In this document: in pieces, positions 8,751-17,472 of the stretch
Position numbering within the stretch: position 1 is the stretch's first letter
Layout of the letters: each line of letters opens with the position of its first letter
Assembly: GCA_041674745.1 (NCBI GenBank)
Contig: JBAYVD010000012.1
Span: 59,478-123,477, forward strand
Direction of reading: 5' to 3'
From: UBA2040 sp041674745
GTDB taxonomy: Bacteria; Bacteroidota; Bacteroidia; Flavobacteriales_D; Crocinitomicaceae
Length of the DNA stretch: 64,000 bases
The notes under the pieces: model-generated
Database searches by the model: none
What the model was told of the DNA's origin: nothing
Seen by the model: only the letters and a program-made list of their open reading frames with translations
Position numbers and translations under genes: made by a program

Positions 8751-9737
8751 ATGAAAAAAATTGGTGTAAATGGATTTGGCCGAATTGGTCGATATTTTAC
8801 CCGGATGATGTTGAATCGAGATGATATGCAGGTAGCGGTTGTCAATGATTTGGCAGATATAAAGACCTTGGCGCATCTTTTTAAGTATGACAGTGTTCAT
8901 GGAATCAATCCATTTGCTTTCCAAATTGTTGGTAACAAGTTGGTTTTTGAAAACGGGAAAGAAATACTATTTACCCAAATAGCTGAACCTCAAAAGATAC
9001 CATGGGGTGAAAATGAAGTCTCAATTGTTTTGGAAAGTACAGGGATTTTTCGGACCCGGGAAGAAGCGTCTTTGCATCTTCAAGGCGGTGCGAAAAAGGT
9101 CATTATTTCTGCTCCAGCAATTGGGGACGTTAAGACCATCGTTTTTGGTGTAAACGATGCCGATTTGTTGGATACGGATATTATCGTGTCGAATGCTTCT
9201 TGCACAACGAACAACGCGGCGCCCATGATTCAGGTTTTGAAAGAGTTTTTGGAAATTGAAAGCGCATATATTACCACGGTTCACAGCTATACTTCCGATC
9301 AACGTTTGCATGACTCACCTCATTCGGATTTGAGAAGAGCGCGGGCAGCGAATTTGTCAATTATTCCAACGTCAACAGGTGCAGCGAAGGCATTGACCAA
9401 AATTTTCCCGGAATTGGAGGGGAAAATGGGTGGTTGCGGTATTCGTGTTCCGGTTCCCAATGGTTCCATGACTGATCTGACTGTTTTGGTGAAAAACGAC
9501 ACCAGTATTGAAGAAGTGAATTTAGCCATGAAGCGGGCCGCAGAAGGTAAAATGAAAGGTATTTTAGGGTACACAGAAGACCCGATTGTTTCAATTGATA
9601 TTATTGGAAATACGAATAGCTGTTTGTTTGACGCTGAATTAACTTCGGTTATGGGGCGTATGGTAAAGGTTTTGGGTTGGTACGATAACGAGGCGGGGTA
9701 TAGCAATCGTTTATTGGATCTGGCAGAAAAAATGTAG
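8751..9737 (+). CDS. gap: Type I glyceraldehyde-3-phosphate dehydrogenase
   Basis: 328 residues. NAD-binding start IGVNGFGRIGR, catalytic Cys151 in SNASCTTN with partner His178 in TVHSYTSDQ, RRARAA and the C-terminal WYDNEAGYSNR. It oxidises and phosphorylates glyceraldehyde-3-phosphate in glycolysis, or works in reverse. It is slightly shorter than the usual 332-336 residues. Divergent from the transketolase operon, it has a 193-base upstream gap and is followed 16 bases later by a strong terminator, so it is a single-gene unit. The D32 in VVNDLAD suggests NAD rather than NADP use (inference). Confidence 0.95.
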   Translation: MKKIGVNGFGRIGRYFTRMMLNRDDMQVAVVNDLADIKTLAHLFKYDSVHGINPFAFQIVGNKLVFENGKEILFTQIAEPQKIPWGENEVSIVLESTGIFRTREEASLHLQGGAKKVIISAPAIGDVKTIVFGVNDADLLDTDIIVSNASCTTNNAAPMIQVLKEFLEIESAYITTVHSYTSDQRLHDSPHSDLRRARAANLSIIPTSTGAAKALTKIFPELEGKMGGCGIRVPVPNGSMTDLTVLVKNDTSIEEVNLAMKRAAEGKMKGILGYTEDPIVSIDIIGNTNSCLFDAELTSVMGRMVKVLGWYDNEAGYSNRLLDLAEKM

Positions 9738-9753
9738 GATACAAATTAATTGA

Positions 9754-9797
9754 TGTATACTAAAAAAGGACTCCTTGGAGTCCTTTTTTAGTATACA
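9754..9797. terminator. Bidirectional rho-independent terminator (perfect 21-bp inverted repeat)
   Basis: Arms 9754-9774 and 9777-9797 are perfect reverse complements separated by two bases (TT). The core GGACTCC/GGAGTCC is flanked by A6 and T6 runs, so it reads as hairpin plus U-tract from both sides. It separates convergent gap (+) and the Ser/Gly/Cys-rich lipoprotein gene (-), ending 15 bases from the latter's stop. Confidence 0.95.
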
Positions 9798-9812
9798 ATA
9801 TTTTCTTATTAA

Positions 9813-10517
9813 TTACACCTCAACACAATTTTTAATATTGTAGTTAATTTTTTGAGATGGGTCTGTTGAAATGAAGTTGGTACCTATTCCCCAAGAAACT
9901 CTATTTTCTAAAATGGCTCCGGTAGTTTTGTTCACGCGCAATACATCTGCTTCAACGGCTACAATAATGTTCCCAGTAAGATTTCCTTTAGGAATACGAA
10001 GCGTATACGCTTCTGTGTCCCAAGGATGGGTTGTAATATAAGGGAACATGGAAATTTTAGGGGTTCCATTTGTATTTGTAGGTACACCCGAAGTATTACC
10101 AATGTAAATTCTGGTCTTGTTTAAAATCCAGTTTCCAGTGGTATTTATTTTCACTTCAATAAATTCAAAGTTATTGGATATAACCACAACTCCGCAGTCC
10201 ACGGTGGTACTGGTTGAGCTTCCTCCTGAGGAACTTCCACCGTAAGAACTTCCGCCACATGAGCTTCCACTAGTCGAGCTCCCTCCATTCGAAGAGCTCC
10301 CGCCACAGCTCCCTCCAGAAGCAGAAGTGCTTGCAACCGTTCTTAGAACAGTAGTAGTCGAACTCCCACAACTGTAATAATCCAAAATAGAATTGGCAGT
10401 AGTTGAATTTTGGGAAGAGATTTTTTGATCGCTGGGATTTGTTGTAAGATTTTCTTTTTGGCAAGACAACATTGTTGCAAAAAGTAATCCCGTAGCGAGA
10501 ATAAACTTTAGTTTCAT
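9813..10517 (-). CDS. Lipoprotein with a Ser/Gly/Cys-rich low-complexity segment
   Basis: 234 residues. Lipoprotein signal MKLKFILATGLLFATMLSC (Cys19). Residues about 65-105 are a low-complexity stretch of Gly, Ser and Thr with spaced Cys (units such as GGSCGGSS and SSCGGSSYGGSS), with more Cys just before (DYYSCGSS) and after (VDCGVV). The rest (110-234) is a beta-rich domain without a recognised motif: NWILNKTRIYIGN, WDTEAYTLRIPKG, ENRVSWGIG, ending with NCVEV. No family recognised. It is a single gene, its 3' end sharing the bidirectional terminator with gap. Cys-rich GGS segments suggest disulphides or a flexible linker (inference). Confidence 0.75.
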   Translation of the reverse strand: MKLKFILATGLLFATMLSCQKENLTTNPSDQKISSQNSTTANSILDYYSCGSSTTTVLRTVASTSASGGSCGGSSSNGGSSTSGSSCGGSSYGGSSSGGSSTSTTVDCGVVVISNNFEFIEVKINTTGNWILNKTRIYIGNTSGVPTNTNGTPKISMFPYITTHPWDTEAYTLRIPKGNLTGNIIVAVEADVLRVNKTTGAILENRVSWGIGTNFISTDPSQKINYNIKNCVEV

Positions 10518-10676
10518 AATTCCTTAGTTTCGTTTGGCTGTTAACTTAATTAACAATGGAATCTATGGAAACAAGAGGTTGACCAGTTGTTTCTAAAAAT
10601 TCAATTACAAATTTAGAATTATTCTTGAAGAATAAAAAATAAATTTATCTCTCTGTTGGAAAACATATTAACAATC

Positions 10677-12145
10677 CTATTTGGATTTAAACAGCCACAC
10701 TTTTTTTCCTGCAGATCGTTGTTCTCTAAGAAAGTAAATAACTTCGGTGTAGGAAGTTTTTTCAAACATTGAAACATATTGAAGACCGCTAAAAGGACCG
10801 ATTATTTTAGCTGAATAACCTTCTTTTTTTAATCGGATAATTTTACGTTGAGCAAAATTATCGTTTCTAAAAGCTCCGTTTATAATGTAAAATTTAGGGC
10901 TATTTTTTTCCGATTTATCGTTTAACCAAGTGTTTGATTTTGTTTTATCAGCTGGAGATGCGTTGGTCGGAACTTTTTTTTTACGTTTTTCGATGATTCA
11001 AGAACGACTGTTGATTCATTTTTCTTGGCATCCAAAGATTGTGTAGATGGTGTGACAGGATGCTTTTCAGAGTTAAAGGTTGTATTGACGACAGATGAAT
11101 CTAAGTTATCCGTCTTTTTAAGAACCTCTTTCGCGCTGTTTTTTGGCTGGCTAGTAGTTTGGAAGGGCAAGTATTTTTTATATAGGTCAAAATTATACCA
11201 ACCGAGAAAAGCAACTACGGACAAGAACACTAGCAACACTAGCAGCCAAAGTAATTTTCTCTTTTTCTTTTTTGCCGGCAAAATTTCAATGGGTGTCTCA
11301 AGAGGCGATTCGCCTTTCTGTTCTGGCAGCGTTTCTTCCTCTTTGGAGGTTTCGTCCTCTAATATTTGAGATTCAACTTCTAGGGTGGGAGGATTGCTTG
11401 GCTTTTCTTCGACAACTTTAATCGGTGTTTTTTTTTGCTCAATTTTCTCAACGGGGGAAGATTCTTCTTGTAACGAATCTCCATTCAGTAAGGCCTGAAT
11501 TAATGCAATGGAATCCATGTGCTGAATAGCTTTACCTTCCTCGTCTTGTGATTTTAAAATTGGTTCGGGTTGATTTTTTGGTTCCGATGCAAAGTCCTGT
11601 TCAATGATTCTCGTCTCCTCCGGATTGACTAAATCTTCCTCAGTGAGCCATGTTTCTTGAAGCATTATTTCTTGCGGAAGTATTTCGTCTACTGTTGAAT
11701 TTTCACTTATTGGCTCCTCTTGGATCGTATCTTCAACTTCAGCATCTATGCTGTTTTCAACCACAAGCGAGTCAGACTTGACTTCACTAGCGTTTTCGGT
11801 TTTTTCAAAATCTACGTTGTCTAAATTTGGATTGTTCCACGAATTGAATTCAATTTCTCCCGCTGCATTTTTTTTAAAACTCCCAAATTCAAAGATATCG
11901 AAACTATCACCTTTGTTTAAATTGGATTGGATTTCACGAATAAATTTCGCGATTGTATTGATAGCGTCTTGGCGATCAATCCCTTCGGTTTCGGCAATGT
12001 AATTGGCCAATTTGCCATCATCGAAAGTAAGGTAAGGCAAAAACATGATGTCATTCAGGCGACTATTGACCATTGTCAAAGCCCCAAAGCCAGGCAAAAC
12101 GACTGTGCTTTCTTTAAGGAAAAGTTGAATGAAATACTTGTTCAT
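10677..12145 (-). CDS. HU-CCDC81 / transmembrane / SPOR protein, requires a -1 frameshift
   Basis: The zero frame (10922-12145) gives 407 residues: an N-terminal bacterial HU-CCDC81-type region (about 1-105, with VLPGFGALTM and FDIFEFGSFKK), a long acidic Glu/Ser-rich linker, a KKKKRK-anchored membrane helix (about 295-318) and a short basic tail that stops at 10922. The -1 frame continues without a stop to 10677 and encodes a plain SPOR domain (KFYIINGAF, then GYSAKIIGPF and FLREQRSAGKKVW). The frames join at an A9 run (10974-10982) containing A AAA AAG in the correct phase. The joined product is 489 residues: cytoplasmic DNA-binding-like domain, one helix, periplasmic peptidoglycan-binding SPOR. 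It is a programmed shift, a fresh mutation or a base-calling error. Confidence 0.8.
10973..10979 (-). promoter_or_regulatory. Candidate -1 ribosomal slippery heptamer A AAA AAG
   Basis: On the minus strand the seven bases are A AAA AAG with AAA and AAG as zero-frame codons (AAG is codon 391). This is the same heptamer used for -1 frameshifting in E. coli dnaX. A -1 slip continues into GTT CCG and the SPOR domain; without a slip translation stops after 16 more codons. I see no strong hairpin or upstream Shine-Dalgarno-like stimulator. The surrounding A9 run also permits transcriptional slippage. Confidence 0.5.
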
Positions 12146-12164
12146 GGTTTTGGTACCGTATTTA

Positions 12165-13025
12165 TTATCCGTTAAAAATATCAGAAAAAAGGTGTGTTTC
12201 TTTTAGTTTCACTCCTTTTTCTGTCATTTGAAGCGTACACAGTTCATTTACAGAATCGTGCTGAAAGTAAAGATAATAATTTTCTTGTGCCGCTTTTTCT
12301 AAAAATTTGGCTTTTTCGTCCATTGTAATCAACGGTCTCGTGTCATACCCCATAACGAAAGGCAACGGAATGTGACCGACGCTTGGCAACAAATCAGCCA
12401 TGAAAACAATTTTCTTTCCTTGGTAATTGAAATGTGGTATCATCATGCTATCGGTATGTCCATCCACGAAGAGAATGTCCATATTTGGGTACGCATTCTC
12501 CATGAAATTACCTGTTCGTTGAATCATTTTAAGTTGTCCACTTTCTTGAATTGGAAGAATGTTTTCACTTAAAAAAGAAGCTTTTTCGCGCGGATTGGGT
12601 TCTGTGGCCCATTTCCAATGATTTTCATTGCTCCAAAAAGCAGCATTTTTAAAAGCAGGTTCAAATCGATCTTTTGCCGAGTTGAATTCAATCGCACCAC
12701 CGCAATGATCAAAATGCAAGTGGGTCAAAAAAACATCCGTAATATCATCCCGATGGAAGCCCAGTTTAGCAAGATTTCCATCCAAAGAATCGTCCCCGTG
12801 CAAATAATAATGCGAAAAAAACTTTTCCGATTGCTTGTTTCCTATACCGGTATCTATCAACGTCAAACGATTTCCATCTTCGACGAGCAAACTTTTCATG
12901 GCCCAGGTACATAGATTGTTGGCATCTGCTGGATTGGTTCTTTCCCAAAGGGTTTTAGGAACAACACCAAACATGGCGCCACCATCCAATTTGAAGAATC
13001 CTGTATTGATGGAATGAATTTTCAT
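12165..13025 (-). CDS. MBL-fold metallo-hydrolase
   Basis: 286 residues of the metallo-beta-lactamase fold with the zinc motif THLHFDHCGG (about 112-121, HxHxDH), DTGIG before it, and later metal-ligand candidates in VDGHTDS and FMADLLPS. The quorum-quenching lactonase/YtnP-like branch has this arrangement, but the substrate cannot be decided from sequence. It lies 19 bases upstream of the HU/SPOR gene on the same strand and could be co-transcribed with it. It is divergent from the small lipoprotein gene at 13079, with a 53-base shared upstream region. Confidence 0.88.
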   Translation of the reverse strand: MKIHSINTGFFKLDGGAMFGVVPKTLWERTNPADANNLCTWAMKSLLVEDGNRLTLIDTGIGNKQSEKFFSHYYLHGDDSLDGNLAKLGFHRDDITDVFLTHLHFDHCGGAIEFNSAKDRFEPAFKNAAFWSNENHWKWATEPNPREKASFLSENILPIQESGQLKMIQRTGNFMENAYPNMDILFVDGHTDSMMIPHFNYQGKKIVFMADLLPSVGHIPLPFVMGYDTRPLITMDEKAKFLEKAAQENYYLYFQHDSVNELCTLQMTEKGVKLKETHLFSDIFNG

Positions 13026-13056
13026 GCTGTTTACAATTTAAATGTGATTTAATAAT

Positions 13057-13064
13057 TAGCTTTG
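13057..13064 (+). promoter_or_regulatory. Candidate -7 box for the 51-residue lipoprotein gene
   Basis: TAGCTTTG matches TAnnTTTG and lies 14 bases before the ATG at 13079. No clear TTG -33 partner is seen at 19 bases, so this is tentative. Confidence 0.35.
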
Positions 13065-13078
13065 AAAAAAATATATTG

Positions 13079-13234
13079 ATGAAAAAAATTGTTCTTTTTG
13101 TTGCCTTGTTTGCCATCTTTTCTGCTTGTGCGAATGCTAAAAATGGTACTGCCAAAGCAAATGAAAAATCCAAGTCTGAAAAAGAGACTCCTCAAAAATC
13201 CGCACCGGCAAAGCCGAAATACGAGGAAAAGTAA
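13079..13234 (+). CDS. Small lipoprotein, 51 residues
   Basis: ATG 13079 opens a 51-codon frame with a lipoprotein-like signal (MKKIVLFVALFAIFSAC, Cys17) and then a short Lys/Glu/Ala/Pro-rich tail ending KPKYEEK. Its TAA abuts the stop codon of convergent ribD with no base between. The signal peptide, the fully open frame and a TAnnTTTG box just upstream support a real gene. The lysine/proline-rich mature part of about 35 residues resembles small envelope lipoproteins, but no family is recognised. The -3 lipobox residue is Phe, which is unusual. Confidence 0.6.
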   Translation: MKKIVLFVALFAIFSACANAKNGTAKANEKSKSEKETPQKSAPAKPKYEEK

Positions 13235-14269
13235 TCATTTCCAAAATTGAAAAATTGTGTCCTTTCCAAAATTAGTTATTTTTTGAGGGATTCGATGGAT
13301 GGTAGGTGCTTTTAATCCGTCATTAAAAATATTAATACCTTCTAGTACGCGGATTTCATCCCATGCATCCTTTGAGAGAAATTGTTCTAAGGTGAAAGTT
13401 CCACCTTCTATAATCACGGATTGAATTTCATTTTCCCAAAGTGAATGCAGAATTTCAGTTACGTCCAAACTTTTCAATTGAATAAAATCAATTTGACCCA
13501 CCGTTTTGGTTTCTACGGTATTCAACACTATTGTTCTTGCCGAAAATTTGTTGGCCATATGTTGGTAATCCAATTTTAACTGAGAATCGAGTAGGATGCG
13601 TACCGGGTCCTTTCCATAAATTTCCCGCACATTCAATTGAGGATTGTCGATGGCAACCGTTTGTCTTCCAACCAAAACACCCATTTCTTGACTGCGCCAG
13701 AGGTGAACCAATGATTTGGTCTCGGGCTGCGTAATCCAGTTGATTCCGATTTCACCATCCGTCCGGGTTTTATCAATAAAACCGTCTTTCGTTTGTGCCC
13801 ATTTCAGAATAATGTAGGGTCGTTTTTTCTCATGAAAGGTAAAGAATCGCTTGTTCAATACTTGGCATTCTTTTTCCAAAACACCGGTCGTAACGTCGAT
13901 TCCGTTGTCTTTTAATTTTTGAATACCTTTCCCGTTGACGGCTGAAAAAGGATCAATGGATCCAATCACCACGTTGGGAATTTTGTTGGCAATTATCAAA
14001 TCGCTACAAGGTGGCGTTTTTCCAAAATGCGCACAAGGTTCTAAGCTAACGTAAAGGGTAGATTTTGAAAGTAAATTTTTGTCTTTGACGCTATTGATGG
14101 CATTTACTTCAGCATGTGCTGTGCCATATTCTTGATGATAACCTTCACCAATAATTCGGTCTTCATAAACGATCACGGAACCAACCATTGGATTCGGAGC
14201 CACATATCCTTGACCTTTTTTCGCCAATTCGATGCACCGAGCCATGTATTTCTCCTGTTTATTCACCAA
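13235..14269 (-). CDS. ribD: Bifunctional diaminohydroxyphosphoribosylaminopyrimidine deaminase / reductase
   Basis: 344 residues, the full RibD layout. The N-terminal zinc deaminase (1-145) has APNPMVG, HAE (H52, E54) and EPCAHFGKTPPC (C79, C88). The C-terminal reductase (about 150-344) begins PYIILKWAQTKDGFI and includes GVLVGRQTVAIDNPQL and IIEGG. It catalyses deamination then NADPH reduction of the pyrimidine intermediate in riboflavin synthesis. It stands alone here without ribBEH, as is usual in many Bacteroidota. The coding end abuts the small lipoprotein's stop, and the start is 85 bases from the divergent MFS gene. Confidence 0.95.
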   Translation of the reverse strand: MVNKQEKYMARCIELAKKGQGYVAPNPMVGSVIVYEDRIIGEGYHQEYGTAHAEVNAINSVKDKNLLSKSTLYVSLEPCAHFGKTPPCSDLIIANKIPNVVIGSIDPFSAVNGKGIQKLKDNGIDVTTGVLEKECQVLNKRFFTFHEKKRPYIILKWAQTKDGFIDKTRTDGEIGINWITQPETKSLVHLWRSQEMGVLVGRQTVAIDNPQLNVREIYGKDPVRILLDSQLKLDYQHMANKFSARTIVLNTVETKTVGQIDFIQLKSLDVTEILHSLWENEIQSVIIEGGTFTLEQFLSKDAWDEIRVLEGINIFNDGLKAPTIHRIPQKITNFGKDTIFQFWK

Positions 14270-14328
14270 GCGAAAGTACGAATCTTGTCGGAGAAATGGG
14301 AGGAAAAGATATTTTTCAAAAGGATTTA

Positions 14329-14336
14329 TATCTTTG
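14329..14336 (+). promoter_or_regulatory. Candidate -7 box for the MFS transporter gene
   Basis: TATCTTTG matches TAnnTTTG, 18 bases before the chosen ATG at 14355. It supports 14355 rather than the upstream ATG at 14232 as the start. No good -33 element is visible. Confidence 0.4.
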
Positions 14337-14354
14337 AAACTTCAAGAAACAACT

Positions 14355-15590
14355 ATGTTAAAAACCAAATCTGTCCTTTTCAGTTTGCCTGTGGTCGTTG
14401 CGGCTTTGGGTTATTTTGTCGATATCTACGATTTGCTTCTTTTTGGAATTGTCCGTATCGATAGTCTGAAAAGTTTAGGGCTCAACGCCGATGAAGTGGG
14501 AACTGTGATTTTGAATTGGCAAATGTTTGGTTTGTTGCTTGGTGGCATTTTGTGGGGCGTTTTTGGAGATAAGAAAGGACGTTTGTCTGTTTTATTCGGT
14601 TCGATTTTGGTGTATTCCATCGCCAACATTGCTTGTGGTTTTTTACCCTCATTCCCGCAAGAAAATATTGTTTCGATTTATGCCCTTCTTCGATTCATTG
14701 CTGGAATTGGTTTGGCTGGAGAGTTGGGTGCAGGAATCACACTTGTGTCCGAAAGTTTACCGAAAGAAAAGCGGGCTTTGGGAACCTCCGTTGTAGCTGG
14801 ATTTGGTCTTATGGGCGCTGTCGTTGCCAATTTAACGGTGGAATGGTCGAGCGATTGGACGGTCGCTTATTTCGTGGGTGGTGCGATGGGATTGGCTTTG
14901 TTGGTTTTCCGAATCGGGGTAGTGGAGTCGGGCGTGTTTAAGAATATACAGCAAAATCATTCCATCGGAAAAGGAAATTTCCTTTCCCTTTTTACCAATT
15001 GGAATCGCTTTAGTCGATACATAAAATGCATTGCGATTGGCCTGCCGACCTGGTTTTGCATCGGTATTTTGGCCATTTTCGGCAATCAATTCGCTCAAGA
15101 ATTGGGAATTACAGGTGAAATTTTACCGGGAAAATGCATCATGTGGGCGTATATCGGAATTTCGGCGGGTGATTTTGCCAGTGGATGGATCAGCCATGCT
15201 TTCGCCTCGAGAAAAAAAGCCATTTTTTGGATGTTGGTTTTTACGGTAATAGGCGTATTTGGGATGTTGTCGGGTTCGTACTCTTCTCCGGCGGGCTATT
15301 ATTTTTTCTGTGTTTGGTTGGGGTTGGGAACCGGTTACTGGGCCATGTTCGTAACGGTAGGCGCCGAGCAATTTGGAACGAATTTACGTTCAACAGCAGC
15401 CACTACGATTCCCAATATGGTGCGTGGCATGTTGATTTTTATGACCTGGGGATTTGATTCCATGAAATTTGACATTGGGTATGTTTCAGCGGCGATTGTA
15501 GTAGGTGCCATTTGTTTTGTTTTGGCATTTTATGCTGTGCTAACGATTTCAGAAACCCACAACACAGATTTAGATTTCTTAGAAAGTTAA
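14355..15590 (+). CDS. Major facilitator superfamily transporter
   Basis: 411 residues with about 12 membrane helices. The loop between helices 2 and 3 carries the MFS motif GDKKGR, and helix 4 has the RFIAGIGLAGELGAG signature of the sugar/organic acid symporter branch, followed by SESLPKEKRA. ATG 14355 starts directly in front of helix 1; the longer frame from 14232 would overlap the ribD start and add 41 hydrophilic residues. The substrate is unknown. It is a single gene, with the next gene convergent after one base. Confidence 0.9.
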   Translation: MLKTKSVLFSLPVVVAALGYFVDIYDLLLFGIVRIDSLKSLGLNADEVGTVILNWQMFGLLLGGILWGVFGDKKGRLSVLFGSILVYSIANIACGFLPSFPQENIVSIYALLRFIAGIGLAGELGAGITLVSESLPKEKRALGTSVVAGFGLMGAVVANLTVEWSSDWTVAYFVGGAMGLALLVFRIGVVESGVFKNIQQNHSIGKGNFLSLFTNWNRFSRYIKCIAIGLPTWFCIGILAIFGNQFAQELGITGEILPGKCIMWAYIGISAGDFASGWISHAFASRKKAIFWMLVFTVIGVFGMLSGSYSSPAGYYFFCVWLGLGTGYWAMFVTVGAEQFGTNLRSTAATTIPNMVRGMLIFMTWGFDSMKFDIGYVSAAIVVGAICFVLAFYAVLTISETHNTDLDFLES

Positions 15591-15591
15591 A

Positions 15592-16224
15592 TTATTCATC
15601 ACGCTCCCAAATCCGTTTGTGCGTACCCTTCTTTTTAACCATTTTCCAATTGTTTTTTTTGGCTTGACGAATCAACTGTCGGCGCAGTTTCTTTGGGTAA
15701 AAGATTTTGGACCACATTCTGAAATAAGGATAATGATTGAGAACTCCAATGTGCGATAAAATGTGGTACGTAGAAGATCCGCATCGAACACCGAAAAAGG
15801 CATAATCATAAGGAGATTCCTGAACATAGGAATTTGAAATACTGAGAAATTTTTCTTTTTGAATGCGGGTAATTGGAATGTAAACACTGAGTGATTTGAC
15901 GCTGTCAACATCCTTGTCCATGATGAAATTAAATAGCGAATCGGATTGTAATTCGTATCGCCCGTTTTTGTGTCTTTTGTGTTGAAAAACATGGACTCGA
16001 CCTTCGTAGAAAAAGCTTAAATAGCGTGTGCTGTCATATTGAATTCCAACGTGGCCTCCAAGTAATCCACCGAACCATCTTTTTTGTTCCCTTTTGTGCG
16101 CCGGTTTTGGTTTTGAACCATACAAAAATCGGACGTGAATTGTATCTGTTTTTACCGAAGTTTCTTGAGCAAAAATTGCACTAGAGAAAAAGAATGAAAA
16201 CAAGAAAAGAAATAAAAAACGCAT
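15592..16224 (-). CDS. Secreted protein with possible permuted NlpC/P60-like His/Cys pair
   Basis: 210 residues with a Sec signal (MRFLFLFLFSFFFSSAIFAQ). The mature part is basic. A His in GGLLGGHVGIQ and a Cys in FFGVRCGSSTYHIL, 85 residues apart, sit in segments like the catalytic His-then-Cys order of circularly permuted NlpC/P60 (YiiX/LRAT-like) enzymes; this is a weak resemblance and no family is claimed. The C-terminus is very basic (KKLRRQLIRQAKKNNWK and KKKGTHKR). It follows the Kdo transferase gene on the same strand by 24 bases and may be co-transcribed. Confidence 0.65.
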   Translation of the reverse strand: MRFLFLFLFSFFFSSAIFAQETSVKTDTIHVRFLYGSKPKPAHKREQKRWFGGLLGGHVGIQYDSTRYLSFFYEGRVHVFQHKRHKNGRYELQSDSLFNFIMDKDVDSVKSLSVYIPITRIQKEKFLSISNSYVQESPYDYAFFGVRCGSSTYHILSHIGVLNHYPYFRMWSKIFYPKKLRRQLIRQAKKNNWKMVKKKGTHKRIWERDE

Positions 16225-16248
16225 TGGAAACAGTTAGTTTCTGGTAAG

Positions 16249-17472
16249 TTAATGAATTAGTTCAGTAATTATTTTGTCTGCTACACCAGTTTGACTTGAC
16301 ATAAACGACATTAAACGTTGATTTATTTCATTTTTTGTTGATTCAATTTGCTGATACGCTTTGGTAAGCGATGCTGGGTCAGCGATTTCAAAGGCAAAAC
16401 CACTTTCGATAAAACTATCGGCTTCCGGGAATTTAACATGTTTTGGCCCAAAAATAACGGGTAAACCAAACACGGCAGGCTCTAAAATGTTGTGTAAATT
16501 TCCTGAAAATCCTCCACCAACATAAGCCACGTCGCCATATTGGTAGGCATTTGTTAAATGACCGATGGTATTGATTATAAGAATTTTAGGCAATTCATTG
16601 CTGTCGGTTTTCTCCGTTAAATCCGTATAACGAATACAGGATTTATTAAACATTTTCTCAATTTGAGCCAAGTGATTTTCGTTGATTTCATGAGGAGCAA
16701 TGATGACTTTTTTCGTGAAATCTGTCTGATTGATTAATTCTTTCAGGCAGTTTTCATCTTCCGGCCAGGAGGAACCAATCACGAGTGCTTTTTCACCTGA
16801 CAAGAATTGCTCCAAGGTTTCATTTTTGGATGCCATTTCTTTGTTCTGAAAAACACGATCAAAACGCAAATCTCCTGTGACGGAAACCGATTCGATTTGT
16901 ATTTTTTTAAGCAAATCGAAAGAAGTTTGGTTTTGAACAAAAATATGATCGAATTGCGTTAAAATCGTTCGGTAATATCCACCGTACCACTTGAAATAGA
17001 TTTGATTTGGACGAAAAAGCGCACTAACCGAATAGAGCGCTGCACCACTTTTTTTGGCTTCTTTCAAATGATTCCCCCAAAATTCATATTTCACGAAAAA
17101 AACCGTTTTAGGCTGAATAGTTTGAATGAATTCTCGCGCGTTTTTTTTGGTATCGAGGGGCAAATAATCTACTGCATCAGCTGGATTTTTTCGTTTGTGG
17201 TAGTGCAACATTCCAGAAGGAGAAAAGAACGTAACGAGTATAAAATCATTGGGGAATTTTGCTTTCCAAGCATCCATGAGCGGCAAGCCTTGATCGAATT
17301 CTCCCAATGAAGCGCAATGAAACCAAACAACATTCTTACCATGGCTGTTGATGCTTTTCCATTTCGGATTTTTCCTTCCTTTTTTCCATTCTGCTGCTTT
17401 CGGATTGAAAAGGCCGGCAAAACCAACTAAAAAGGAATACAGATAAAGTGATATGGTGTAAAAAACGCCCAT
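16249..17472 (-). CDS. waaA: 3-deoxy-D-manno-octulosonic acid (Kdo) transferase
   Basis: 407 residues from ATG 17472. An N-terminal membrane anchor (about 5-25, YTISLYLYSFLVGFAG) precedes a GT-B fold: VWFHCASLGEFDQG (donor-side N domain), FVKYEFWGN, SALFRPNQ, and in the C domain VIGSSWPEDE, APHEI and GGGFSGNLHNILEPAVFGLPVIFGP. It adds Kdo to lipid A on the inner face of the inner membrane, so the cell makes LPS. The start overlaps the upstream gene's stop as TGATG, which favours 17472 over an upstream ATG at 17523 lying inside the barrel gene. Confidence 0.93.
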   Translation of the reverse strand: MGVFYTISLYLYSFLVGFAGLFNPKAAEWKKGRKNPKWKSINSHGKNVVWFHCASLGEFDQGLPLMDAWKAKFPNDFILVTFFSPSGMLHYHKRKNPADAVDYLPLDTKKNAREFIQTIQPKTVFFVKYEFWGNHLKEAKKSGAALYSVSALFRPNQIYFKWYGGYYRTILTQFDHIFVQNQTSFDLLKKIQIESVSVTGDLRFDRVFQNKEMASKNETLEQFLSGEKALVIGSSWPEDENCLKELINQTDFTKKVIIAPHEINENHLAQIEKMFNKSCIRYTDLTEKTDSNELPKILIINTIGHLTNAYQYGDVAYVGGGFSGNLHNILEPAVFGLPVIFGPKHVKFPEADSFIESGFAFEIADPASLTKAYQQIESTKNEINQRLMSFMSSQTGVADKIITELIH

